NCBI RefSeq assembly: GCF_020085105.1 | Contig: NC_058056.1 | Span: 12,708,929 to 12,772,928 of the forward strand | Direction of reading: 5' to 3' | DNA: 64,000 nucleotides | DNA from: Siniperca chuatsi | Lineage: Eukaryota; Chordata; Actinopteri; Centrarchiformes; Sinipercidae | Shown: positions 19,926-33,100 of the stretch, in pieces | Position numbering within the stretch: position 1 is the first letter of the stretch | Layout of the letters: the number at the start of each line of letters is the position of its first letter | Notes under the pieces: model-generated | What the model was told of the DNA's origin: nothing | Databases searched by the model: none | Seen by the model: the letters and a program-made list of their open reading frames with translations, nothing else | Translations under genes and position numbers: made by a program

Positions 19926-20400
19926 GGATCCCACCAGGCACAGCTGCGTCGCGTTCCGGCTGTGACCCGGCCGCCGGAGCTGATCGCGGCCATTCTAGAC
20001 CAGGCTCGTGAGCCACCAGACGCGGTTCTCCGCTCTGCTCCGCGGTGAATACGCTGCGAGTCTATTTTTGACGGAAGTCAGACACAGAAACGGCATAGAG
20101 AATCCGGTCAATTTTCTAAATAAAACACCCGGCGCTCACTCCCGGTCGTATATCAACAAAAATACTAAACTAAAACAGACACACATTTAACCATTTAACT
20201 ATGCAACCTACTTACCCATGATAGAAGCACAAAAGTCTAGGAAAAAGGACCAAATCAACAAGTCAGTAACGTCAGGCAGGCAAACCGCTCTGCTTCTGAA
20301 ACGCTCCCGGTGGGGTATGAAGCCGCTTGGAGGACGGAACAAAACCGGCTCGCAGACGCGAATCTGACCCACTCTGAAGCAGATCACCTATCGCCACCAG
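19926..20400. mobile_element. GC-rich MITE-like insertion
   Basis: An abrupt GC-rich block in AT-rich surroundings. Its left end contains GCGTCGCGTTCCGGCT, and its right end, read on the other strand, contains GCGTCTGCGAGCCGG, giving imperfect inverted ends. No transposase is present. A CpG island is the alternative, but no gene start is nearby. Confidence 0.4.
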
Positions 20401-20405
20401 GAAAG

Positions 20406-21139
20406 AAAGGATTGCTGGGAGCTGAACTGGATCTGGCTATCACTCCTGTGGAGCACACATCATCCCTCTGTCCTCATTAACAGCCACTTTGGATACATGA
20501 CCACACATTACTAACAGAGACATACTATATTTCATGGGAGAGGGCTTAAGGATAATACAGTATAGTGTGCTATCAGCTGAGTGTTTATGTGTGCAGTAGA
20601 ACATTCTGCGGCCACCATACCCGGTTATTAGATTTAATGACAGCAATTTTCTGTTCTCATTTATGATACTTAGGTTAATACAAAGGGTGGCCCTGCTGCT
20701 CCGTTTCCTTATGCAGAACCATAAAAACAAAAACAATGGGAGGCAATCCAGCTACATGTTGAACACATGGAGACAAATTAGGATAAAAATAATAGTTCTC
20801 ATCCTCAGTTTGCCATTTAACCAAAAGTAAACAATTTTTACAATACTGACACACTGTAATACACACATAATCAGTTTATGTTACTGTATATAAGACAGGT
20901 TAGTTATGTCTACATAAATCTAAAAGCCTTACAGTGAATTTTGTCACTCAGGAGTTGTGAGATCAAAATGTCTTTTGTGATAATGAAATATTCTGGTAAT
21001 TAAATATGTTTAGATCCAGTAATTTTTCTCTTACAACCCCTAGTAGTGTGATAGTGATATCTAAGCAATGATGCATCTTTTGATAGGCGACAGCAGGGCT
21101 TCAGATGGATCGGGCCCATCTGAGTCTTTTTTCAGGGTC
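20406..21139 (-). other. fsip1: Probable fsip1 3' flank / 3' UTR
   Basis: DNA immediately downstream of the fsip1 stop codon on the minus strand. A minus-strand ATTAAA at 20638-20633 could serve for polyadenylation. No further coding exon matching the longer mammalian FSIP1 C-terminus was found here. Confidence 0.4.
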
Positions 21140-24100
21140 TCATGTGTCATTCGTCTCAAGATCCTGGATCCAGCTCTCTGTCAGCTCACATTCATCCAGC
21201 AGACTAAGTAACTGCTCCTCAGTAAGGTCTGGTGACTCATTCTGCAGGAAGACACAGACATAATGTATGTATGATTTTCGAAAATATATCTATGATTTCA
21301 GACTGTAGGGTTAAATGCATATAAAAACAAAGTCAAGAATATGTGCAGATGTGCATGCATGCGTGCACATAGAAACCCACCCTTTTACAACCAATCAGAC
21401 CTGTACAGTAGACCTTAGGCAGTATCGAGGTCACGTGTATCTTCCTAACATCCTCCCTAAATTTGTTCCCATTATGAACATCCTTTACTGGACTTAAAAC
21501 TCGGTTCTTGACAAATCCAGACAATGTGTTGTACTAATGCATGACCTATGATAACAGTGGCAGTTCATAATAATATACTTCACTGCTGCGGTCGTCCCCT
21601 GTGCCTATTTGGAAGCTGTCCAGGAAAAAAACACTTCTAGTTGGATAAAGCTGTTGTTTTTCTACTGATAAGTCAGACTCCTCACAGGCAGCCTTCCGGG
21701 AGTGCATGTGCATTCAAGGAGAAAAGCCAACCTTCTTAAACTAGGTTATGAGGAAAAGGTTTCAATAAATGCCAATATCTATTCATGGGAGTGGTGTGTG
21801 TTATCTGGCTACTGCAACTGTAATTTCTGATTTCAAATTATTTGGCTATGTAAACTTTTAATTCCTTTTTCACAACATTAAGGTAAGACATGACTAATTT
21901 ACTGTACCTATATACGAGTGCTCATGGACAGTCTCTTGGTGTGAGAATGTTGTACTTTGTTTAGTCAGCTGCAACTCAACAGTCAATTTGTTCCAATAAT
22001 ATCAACTCATTACCTTTCATGACATGAGCATTATGCCAAAAATGTGGCCAGGAAAGCCAGACCTTAAATCTCTGGGTTGAATAGTAATCATTGTCATCAT
22101 TCGCTCAGCATGTGCACTCATGTTTCTAGGTGTCATCCCACACTGAACAGAATATCCCTGGCCTTAAAGAATAAAGAAGGGATGTCCTGATCCAGCATTG
22201 ACGTCGTATCACCTTATAAAGTTAATATGGCCAAAGTGTTAGCAAACAATTTTTATTTACGCATCCAGCAGACATGGAGCAACATTATCATTCATTTGAA
22301 GTCGTGTTTAAGTCCACCTCACGAATGTAAGTCCAATATTCACTCTTGTTTTAGCTCTGTTTTGGTCTTCACTAACTCCTGAGGGAAATATCTGGTTATT
22401 TAGCTACTAAATTCTCCACTATGTTCACTAACTAACAGCTAACTTTGTGGGTTGGCTGTTTGGGGCTGGGCAGTAGAGGAGTGTTTATCAGAGCCTTTTT
22501 GCTGAAAACAGCTACCTGCTGTGGCTGTGCTGTGCTAAGATAAGCTAACTGGCTTAGTTTAACATAAAGACAGGAAGCAGGGGGAAACAGCTAGCTAGCT
22601 TTATCTTGTTTTTAAAACAGACAAGATATGAAGTGTGATATGCTAATTAGTGAGCTTTAGAGGTGCTGTTTTTTTCATTACCTTTGAACAGAGCCAGGTT
22701 AGCTGGCTAAACTAAGCTAACTCGCTACTGTAGCTTCATATTTAGCATACAGACATGACAGTGGTACTGACCTAATTATTGGTAAGAAAGCGAACAAGCG
22801 TATTTCCCCAAATGTCGTATTATTTAATTTAAAAGTATTAATTTGTGCAATTTTGAGATCTGCAGATGCAAAATTCAATCCGGTATCAAATTAAATAATT
22901 TTTATTTTCCTATATATTACAACAGCCAAATGCAAACATATTAATAACCTGTATTAAAATTTGGGTGTATTAAAATACAGCTTGCACCACAGTGTGATCC
23001 CTCTCAGGCCTGAGACAGAGAGAATATTATGCCCATGCAGTTGTTTTCACCTCCTCCCCACATCCTGCTGAGTCACTCGAGACAAAATCACATTCCTGTG
23101 TCTCATTTATCCCCACTAGCTGAAGCTAATACTCTTCATCGATCATCTGTATTCCTCCTCTGACCAGACCACCCTCTGAAACTCTCCAGCCCCTCACCAG
23201 GACCCAGTTGCTGATGTACATCTCTCCCAAACAATCCTGTTCATGTTCAAAGTCCTCTCGATGTAATGACACCCCTTAGGTCATGGCGGGTAGGGCCATG
23301 TTACTCAATTACCAAGACGCTGCATATCATCTCTTACCAATGGACAGGAGACCACAGGCATCATGGACACATTCCAGTCTCCACGCCCCCTTCAGCACAG
23401 CATGTTTTTGTCCTTTGACATGCATGTAGCAAGACATGGCCCTTTGCCTGTGGACCTGACCTTCACCTCAAAATGGGAGAGAAATAAAGCCCATGTGTAT
23501 GGTGTGTGTTTATTTTTGCATGTAATCGTATGGATAAACTAGTGACACACTTGGTAGGGATTATGGATACACTTATTTCCCTTCCATGTTTATTCTACAG
23601 TATGTTTTAATAGGTATACTTGACACCCCACTCACAGAAGAAGAAAAAAACATTTGCTTAGAATGGCAACTATAACATAAATTTGCACAAACATAAGTGA
23701 GCCATTACTGCAACTTGAGATGTATGGCACAAAAAAATCACTGGTCAATTACAGGCATGTCAGTGTTGAGTGTTTGTGAATGGGGCAATAAAAAAAGTGC
23801 CCCACTGGCTGGAGTACTAATAGCCAGAAATGCCTTTAACCAGTACCAGCCGGTTGGATGGGAACTACAAGTTAGACTTTCCTAAAGAGAGGAGAGAAAA
23901 GGAGATGGAAGAAAGAAAGAGGGTTTTTTACTGCTGTGGCAAAATGTTGTGACTCCGTAAAAGTGGTTGACCTCAGGTGCCCTTAATAGTAGGGAGGCCA
24001 AGGGTGTCTGTGGGTGACTGATATGTGTTTTCCTGTCTGACTGTCTGCCTACTCTCTACAGAGCCAGTTAAACAAAAGTGTTACAGCCACTTCAGCTCTT

Positions 24101-27100
24101 CACAGTCCAGGGCTTCAGCTTCGCAGCAGACACAACACTCATTTCAGTGAGCAGCAGATTAAAGAGCTGTGAATACAGGAAAGCTGCCCAAAGAGAAAAC
24201 ATAATGTGTTTGATTGAGGTGGTTCCAGAGAATATCCTTCTTCCATCGGGTTATCACTGAGACAGGGACAACAATGTCGAGCCTGGTTGGAAGTTTGTAA
24301 ACACAGCATTACTATCAGACTGAATAGAGCAGGAGAAGATAAAACCATGAGTGGTTTTTGTGCAAGTATTCATTGAACATACTGCAAGAGAAGATGTAAA
24401 TACATAAATTAGGAGTTTTGTAATGACCATTTCTCGGTCAAAGGAAGTGTGCAGCTGTACGGGCTGCTACACTAGAGGCAGGTTTTTGAGTTATTCCCAG
24501 ACATACATCCTCTGGCATAAACGTGAAATTCAAGCTGGAGGTGGAGAATCTATAGACTCACTTAACACTGACAATTCCTATTGGGGAAAATCAGGGGCCT
24601 TTGACAGCTTCATGGAAAGACAGCAGACTATCACCAAAGTTATACTAACACTTACTTACTGAACACTGCTAAGGACAATGGAAGAATGAAATTAACAGAA
24701 AAACAAACATTCATAAATATCATTCAAACAATCATTCAAAAATATTCATTAGGATGACATGCTTTGCAAACACCGTGTTCCGTTGTATAATTTTTAGTTA
24801 AAGTGCATCCAAACACTGCTGCATATTCAAAGATTCTCCCTCACTGACTGCCTGCTTCCCTGCTGCTCAGAGAGTTGCTGTTAACATTTAGATTAATTTG
24901 TATCGAAACAACAACCCATCAACGAGGAAATGGCTTTGATGTGGCTGCTCATGGACCCAACACGTTATTAGATAATTATCTATTATTCCATGAATGGGCG
25001 ATCCCACAAATGATAAGAACAGCTTTTTCCCCAGGCACATCGGTTCCCTTTCATTCTTACCAAAGTTCATGACTGACTCATAACTAAAGTCAGTGAGTCT
25101 TGGAAAACACAACGTTAGAGTCAAATAAATCCTCAAGCCCGATATGTCTGGTGGTTATTGTCAGAAAGCCGGCATTACTGCTCCAGACATCTCATACTGC
25201 TCCCTGTGCTCTTGCTCTCCCACCTGCTATCCAGACCCAGTGGGCTTATTGTATCTGTCTCAGTCTGGCCTGTAGCCACAAAAAGCCATGTGCAGAGAAA
25301 GCAAGTGTAAAGGAAAACCTCACTGTCCTGTCTAGCAACTCTTTACAGTGCATTCACTGTCATTTGTCACTTCACTCCTCTTCCTTCTCCCAACAAACAA
25401 TGGCAAGGTGGGTGAACCCCCTTTTACCTTTGGTAAAAGATCAAGGTTCTCGGTCACTGTCCTGTATCAGTTTCCCACCTGGAGATAAATCTGTCAAAGC
25501 CAGAACTGTTCAGCCCTCCAGTTATCTGCCCTGCAATGGACCACCACCTCTGTACAGCTGTTGGCTCATGTACATACAGGGTGCAGAACCGTGGGCTGCT
25601 CAGCTTTCAAGGTCACTGACTTCACTCACATACCTCAGCTTTATCAGCCACAGACCCAGGGGCCAGTTCTCCACTAATATAGGGAGGCGTTCTATTCATT
25701 ACATTCTATGTGCTCCCATTCAAATGTTGAGACCAACTCACGAGGCAAGGACACCGATGACATCATGTTGTGAATGCATCGAGGTTAGAAGAAAAAAACA
25801 AGTTTGTCAAACGTCAGACAATGTGGATAATATAGATAATAGTTTGCCAGAGGGATTTATTTTCTGAGGTATCTCATTAAAGTCAATCTATAGTGATTTC
25901 TGTCTGAATCCCAATATCCTCATTTTACCCCATCATTTTACACATGGCACCTTGCACATGTGCTGTATGAATGAAAATATTGTGCACTTGGACACACCCC
26001 GAGTGTCTTTGTGCATGTGAATTACACCTTGCTCTGGTTGTTGTGACTGAGCCATTAAATGAAGCCCGACAAGAAATAAAGTTGTTTTTTAGGTTATTTA
26101 CAGCTTTAGCTCAGGTTATATAACATGACCGAAAGGTACTGTCTAGCTTGCTAACTTAAAGTGCAAAGAGAGTGTTTTACAACTACCAATGCACATATCA
26201 CAAATGCCATCTTTATAACAAAAACCATCTACTGCATGGCCATGAGTGGCCGCACCACTTATTCTCATTGACACAGGAAAAGCAGACACTATTGTGGAGA
26301 ACCTTTTTTTTGTTAAAATGCCTCTATTTTAGGAGACTGTGAAGTGGCAAACAAGAGCAGACAGCTTGATAAGCCAAAGGCTAACAGCCAGTAGCCATGG
26401 ATGGAATGAAGTAGAGGGTGACAGAAGCCCTTTTCTCCATGGCTCCTCTTTTCTGGCAAACCAGACTGTGGAAAAGGAGCTGTGAAACTGCAGAGTTGGC
26501 ACAACAATGAGGCTGAACAAAGCCTGCACAGTAAACCTAACAGATTCAAGCCAACCTAACAGATTGACGAGTGAGTACCCTCTTTGCGTTGAAAGGACTG
26601 TAGGTGTGTGTTCACTTAATACCCTGCTCTGTTCCTCTTACTCAGTTATATTTACAGGTTTTATTCTGATATTTTTTATGATTCCAGTTATAGTTACTTT
26701 TTGTGGTTTTAATATAACTTTTATCATCCAACCACACATTAAAGGTTCTCACATTGCAATGAGATTTTTGAATAAATCAGTTTAAGAATTAAAAACTAAA
26801 CATATTCTAGTCCCCATGTGCTTACAGCTAATGTAAAGACATGAAGCTGGGGAGAATTAAATAGTGATGCTGTAACAAGTCCACCAGAGATGAAAAACTG
26901 CTGTTTTCAGACCAAATGTGGACATAAAGTGATGTGATCTCTGTGTGTGTATTAAAATCAGATCAAATAGTTTTGTCTGTTGTGACTGGTCCAAAACACA
27001 TGGGAGTGGTGTTTGTCTGGCATGAAAATGAAAGCTTAATTGTACTTCTGTTGCTGGTTTTGCACATTTCCACTACCTTATATAATATATGTATATAAGT

Positions 27101-30100
27101 AACTGTATATATTGCTTTTATTTTATTTTATGCTAATTTTAAATATATGTATTTATGTTCTGTGTGTGTAGCATGAAGGAGAACTACAACTTTAATTTCA
27201 TTGTGCAGCCCTGTGTTGTAGAATGACAAATAAATGTACCTTGAACCTTAACTGTCAGCCTGATTAGACCAAGATTGCCCTGCTGGAACCACCCTGCCTT
27301 ATTGTAAATGATGGGATTGTCCTTCCTTTTGCACTTGATCTAGGAATGCAGCCAAAGGAAGTTGCAGGAAAACTAGCACTGGATCAGCTGTTGAGTATCA
27401 CAGATTTAGCTTCAGTTGATAATAACCCAGCTGAACTCGTGTTATCTCTTCTTTCTGGAAATGTTTTTTCCCCCTACTGTAGATGTATGTTTCATTAACA
27501 GAGAACAATGACAGTCATACCAGCAATTTCTTCTTTGTAGACAAAAGGCAAATAATATTAACAGCGAAAAAAAGAAACTGGAAAATCAGAGGTGAGAGGA
27601 GGGATTCTTTGGCAAAGACATACATTTTACTGGAATGGGGAATGAGAGAAAGGAGAAGCAGAGATGAAGCACAAAATTACAGGTCTTAGATCTGAATCCA
27701 ACACAAAACAGCTTTTGTTTGAATAAATCAAATCAGCAAAAAGGTAAATCAGGTAGATCTCTATACAAACACTTGAATTCTATTACACACTGGAATCAAT
27801 CAAACTGAAGTAGAGCAAAGAATCTGTAGTCACTTCTACAATGTGTGAGACTAACCTTTTGATCATTTTCCACCTTTAAAATAGGTGCTACAGTCCAGCA
27901 GCAGGCCAGGCTAAACATCGAGTGGCACACATCCCATTTGGAGGGAAAACATCTAATATCCAATCCATCCTGGAAGTTTCTTTTTAGAGATATTGCTCTT
28001 CTGTAAAACATTGTATTTGAAATATATTTCTAAAACAAATTCATGAACTCTTACATTGGCTTACTTCTCTGGAATTCAGGATTCATTTTCTTACTCTTGT
28101 CATCGCTGACTATGAGTAGACACTACTTCTTTAAAAGGTTTGACAGACAAAGAAACAAATAATTTTATCTGGACCTCAGTATCACAGCTTATATAGTGAC
28201 ATTGGACTAGATTTTCAAAATCATTCCAAGTGAATGATATCACTTCATATACGGCAGTATTAGTGGTTTACTGTTAATGAACTGGAGCTATGCTAAAGGG
28301 GGAAAATGGGGTACTAAAGTTAAAAAATTATTGAAAATACTACAAATACTAGTACTTAGAGGAATAGTTTGATATTTTGGGAAATACACTTATTCGTTTT
28401 CTTGCTGAGTGTTAAATGAGAAGATTGATTCCACTTTCTAGATTGTGTGTTAAGTGTGGAGCAGGAGCCAAGAGGCCATTAGCCTAGCTTAGCTTAAAGA
28501 CTGACAGCAGGGAGAAACAGCTAGCCTGCAGCTCTCTCCAAAGGTTCAACAATAAACCTACCAGTACCTCTAAAGCTCACTTAAACACAATGTATCTTGT
28601 ATAATCCATATACAAATAAAAATATACAGGGAGTTACATGCTATAAATATTTCGAACAACAGCCGGGCGCATTTCTTTGCCGAAGTTTTGTTGTCACCGT
28701 TAGCTTGCCGACATTCAGCAGAGATGATGCACAGAAGTGCTATGCAGATGGATAAATGGTTGTTCTCTGAAGAATAGTTTCAGCACGTAACTCTCCCTAA
28801 AACCACATATTGTAATTTTTTACATTCCTGTGTGTGTACAGATTGAACAAATAAGATACAATGTGTTCATTAGGCAGAGGTGTTGGCAGGCAAATTTTTG
28901 AACTTTGGAGAGAGCCAGGCCAGCCGTTCTCTCCTTGCTTCCACTCTTAATGCTAAACTAAGCTAACCACCTCTTGGCTCTCACTTCATCAATCTTCTCA
29001 TCTAACTCGAAAGAAAAAAGATAAGTACTTAATACTTTAATAGTACTAGTATTGCTAGCATTGGGAGGAATACTTTCTTTATCTAAAATGATGTTGGCCT
29101 TTCCTGAATTGCTCTGATTGTCACTTAATTACTCAATTCAATACAACAAAAAAATCATTCTATTTACAAACTGATCTTTTCTTAGTTAACATGCTCTTAT
29201 ACTAAAACTATGCACAAAGCCTGCAGAGTTGGTACACACTTCAGGTGCAAAAAGACTGTGAGAAGACATTTGAGTTACGAATGTTATACAAATCAACTTT
29301 ATGAGCATACTGGAGCTGTGTGAAACTGTTTAAGAATGCCCTCCCAGACAAATTCCGTACAAATAAATAAACCATAAAACAAGCCTGGTGGCACTAAGAA
29401 TATACACAGTGAGTGTGCTATTTACATTGCAGTCGCTCACTGCGTTCAATCATTTAGTGACAGTATATAAAATGCAGTGACACACAGCTAAATGTAAAGA
29501 GCGTCTAGCTGCACCAGTAGTTAAGAGACTGGTGGTTTTGATGTTTTGTGATCATAATGAAAGAACTGTTTCTTCAAACACGGCTTGGCTTAATTAGCAC
29601 AAAAATGTCAAATTGTGTCTCCTTAATTAGGCCAAGAATAGGTTTGGGTTGCATGGCATGGTGCCTTGTTTGATGTAAGGGTGTGGCAGCAACTTAATGT
29701 TTTTATTACCTCACTGTTTGTGATCAAGAGGGGTATCTTTTATGTTTAAATTAGGCATGTATACCTCACGTTGTGGTTCATCAGTGTGACAGCCGATGTG
29801 TTGATAAAGTTTAGGATAACACATTTGAATTTGTATTCCATCGACAGCAGTGCTGTGAAGAATCAAACAGGTAGTTTCTTGCACATGACCAGGAGCAGCA
29901 ACCATTTGAACAATGACAAAGTCAAACAACTACATTTAACTCAAATGTTTTCCTTTCACACAAAATTTAAAGTCATAAATGTCGGTGCAGAAATCAGCGC
30001 TATCCACCTTTGTTCTTGGAACATTCTTGTGTTGGGCCTTTAGCTACAGGGTTTGGGGAAAGAATGACAGTTCTGTGGTTGTAACTCTACAGAGTCTCCT

Positions 30101-33100
30101 AAAACAAGACAGAGTTCAATGGTTTCTAGGGAACACTGTGGAGTGTTGACATCGAATCTCAGCGAGGAACGCTAGAAAGCAATGAAACACCGTGGAGGAC
30201 AAAAGGCTATCAGTGGAGTAAACGACCATCCTCGCCCTCAGAACAAACCCGTGTGCAAAGCAAAGCAGAGAAAGATATTTAACTCCTCACTGAAAACAAA
30301 TGCAAATCAAAACATACATTTTACACAAAACTGTAAACTGTAAAGTGAGTGTTAGTGATACAAAGAGAGAGAAGGAAAATGGAGAAAAGGAGGAAAAAAT
30401 ATGGGCCTGCAGAGACACGAATATTGCATGTGATTTCATCGTCCCCTTGTGAGAATGACTGAGAATGAGCTGTGTGCTTGTAATAATTTGTCACACACGT
30501 GTCTATGGATAGAAGCACTGAAGGGTGTTATAATGCACAACACAGACAGTGTGTGGATGTAAGGACTTATGTGAATTTGAGCGTGTGTTTTGCTGTGTGT
30601 GTGAAAGAATATAGCTACTTTGAACTCACAGTCATCTCATGGCTCTGGCCCAGGATCTCCAGCTGCTGTTGGATCTCTTGGAGCCGCCCCTCCTGCCCTC
30701 TCCTCTCCTTTATATCCTGCAGGACCTTCTCTCCTGGCTGCGGGTCCCCATTGCACTTCCAGCCAACCTCTGAGCCATGGCCCTGATACACAACAGACAT
30801 GACTGGTTCTCACGGGGAGCAAACAACTCCTCTCACATGTGGATGTGCTTGGGTACTCTCCTAGAGCTGCACTCACAGTTTTTGGCTGTCACTCGGAAAC
30901 ATTTAAATAGGGATCAAAACCAAATAACAGTTCATCACAATTAATTTGAGTGAACGTTTTCCATGCCTCTAACACTCTTGAGTTACAGTATGCTTATATC
31001 TGTTAAAATGTCATCATGGTATGTCCTAAAGATGTAGAGATGAACACCAATGGTTCTTTCCTGCTTTTTATAGAAAACTCAGAGCAAAATCAGGTACTCA
31101 TTATAAGACCCGAGAAAGCCCAATACCTCAGCTACAGTCCACATGGGATCCAACATAAATCACACATTTATGGCATCCATGTGCACTGGGTTGACAACCT
31201 CAAGCTGCATCCAAAGCAAACTTTGAAAATGGGTCAGGAGGAAATGGGAGCGTCATGCCTGCAGGACCATCCACAGAGAGCTGATAAGTGAGAGGCTTGT
31301 CTTTCTGACCACAGGATGTATCTTTTTCATTCGGGATCAGTCACAGAGAGAGAATGATTCGAAGTAAAGTCATCAGATTCAAATGACACATTTAGATAGT
31401 CAGGTATTTAAACAGGTCATAAGTGTCACATACTGCGCTGATACTGAAATGCTATGCTAAGATGAAGGACTAGCTTCTGCAAATGTAGTATGATCACCAG
31501 TAAGTGCTGAAAAGCTAGCGTAGTTGTGGCAAATCTTAAAGGATATAGGTCAAATTGTTAAAGGTCCAGTGTGTAGGATTTAGTGGCATTTAGTGGTAAA
31601 ATTGCAGTTTGCAACCATATGAATACTGCTCGCATCACCCTCCCCTTCCAAGTGTGTAGGAGAAACTATGGTGGTGAAAAACACAAAAGGCCCTATCTAG
31701 AGCCAGTGTTTGGTCTGTCTGTTCTGGGCTACTGTAGAAACATGGCAGTGCAACATGGTGGCCTCCTCCATGCAATATGGTGGCCTCCTCCATTCTAAGG
31801 TAATGAAAACACAACGATTCTTATTTTCAGGTGATTATACACTAAGTAAAACATACTTTAAATTTTATATTCCATTTCTGCCAATAGCTCCTCCTAAATG
31901 TTACACACTGGACCTTTAATATCCTTCCCCACCCCACCCACAATTTATTTCTTTATAAGTAAGGATGGAAAAAACATAGCAAAATGAACAATACTGTAGA
32001 GACTGACCAGTGAATGACCTGTGGTACGGTCATATCAGCGTGACCTTTTTAGTGCTCATGCTAAAAATACACAGCTACTCTATAAAAGCAGCAACAAGGT
32101 CGAAAAAATTGTTGGGTCTGAGAGGATGCTGCCAACCACAGGGCTGTTTTGGAGTGTCAGTCCAGCGCCATGTGGTTGAAATCTCCATCTCTCTTGGTTA
32201 GTCTGGATGCCAGGCAGGCGTATGTATGATCTAATAATGTTGAAATTGATGGATATTTCATAAAATGTCGACATCTCAGTAGGGACTTGCATACAGCGAA
32301 ATGGTAGGTTACTGGAGACGGCTGGATCCAGCAAATTGTGAGCTTAAACTCTGAGTTACTAAATCTATTATGACACATTTATGATAGGATCTTAGTTAAA
32401 CCCAGGGTAGGAGGGGATTTCAGTTAAGTTGAGCCAGTATGTTGAGAAGAAAAATAAATGCTTCTGCCCTTGTTAATAAGCAAAACAGACATGCCTACTC
32501 GACTAATATCACCTATTGCATTTAGACAGATTTTAGGCAACTGAATTATGAGTGCGGCTTAACTTTAAAATTTAAATCTTGGCAAAAACAAGAATCTCCT
32601 AAGAAGTGTGTGTGGCCTCACCTACCAGTGCCCTCTGTCTCCCTATAGGGAAATAATGACAGCTTCTATCTGAAGCCTCTTTTAAGTGGTCGTTACTAGA
32701 GCCCTTCAGTTAAGACTCCCTCATCCAGACTACAAAAGCCAGGACCATGATGGGATCAGACTGCTGTCATGCACCAGAGTGAGAAACACAGCATTCCAAC
32801 CAGGAAAAATAAAAATTAAAGTCTAGCTTTACCACCATCCTCACACCACTAAATGCATGTTTCTAAAAAAGCCCAAATCTCTGGGAGAAACAGTTTATTT
32901 AATTTGGAAATGACAGCTGCCCTACTTTTCAAGAACTATAGACTGACCAAAGTTTGAATGAATTTGGCATGTATGTCACTTATTTTCTTACTAAACCAAT
33001 TCTCTGCAGCTAAATTAACACCCTATGAACTCTGGTGAGTGTAAGGGGAAAGTCCACACTCTCTTTGTATAAACTGTACTGATTTGACCCTAATTACAGC

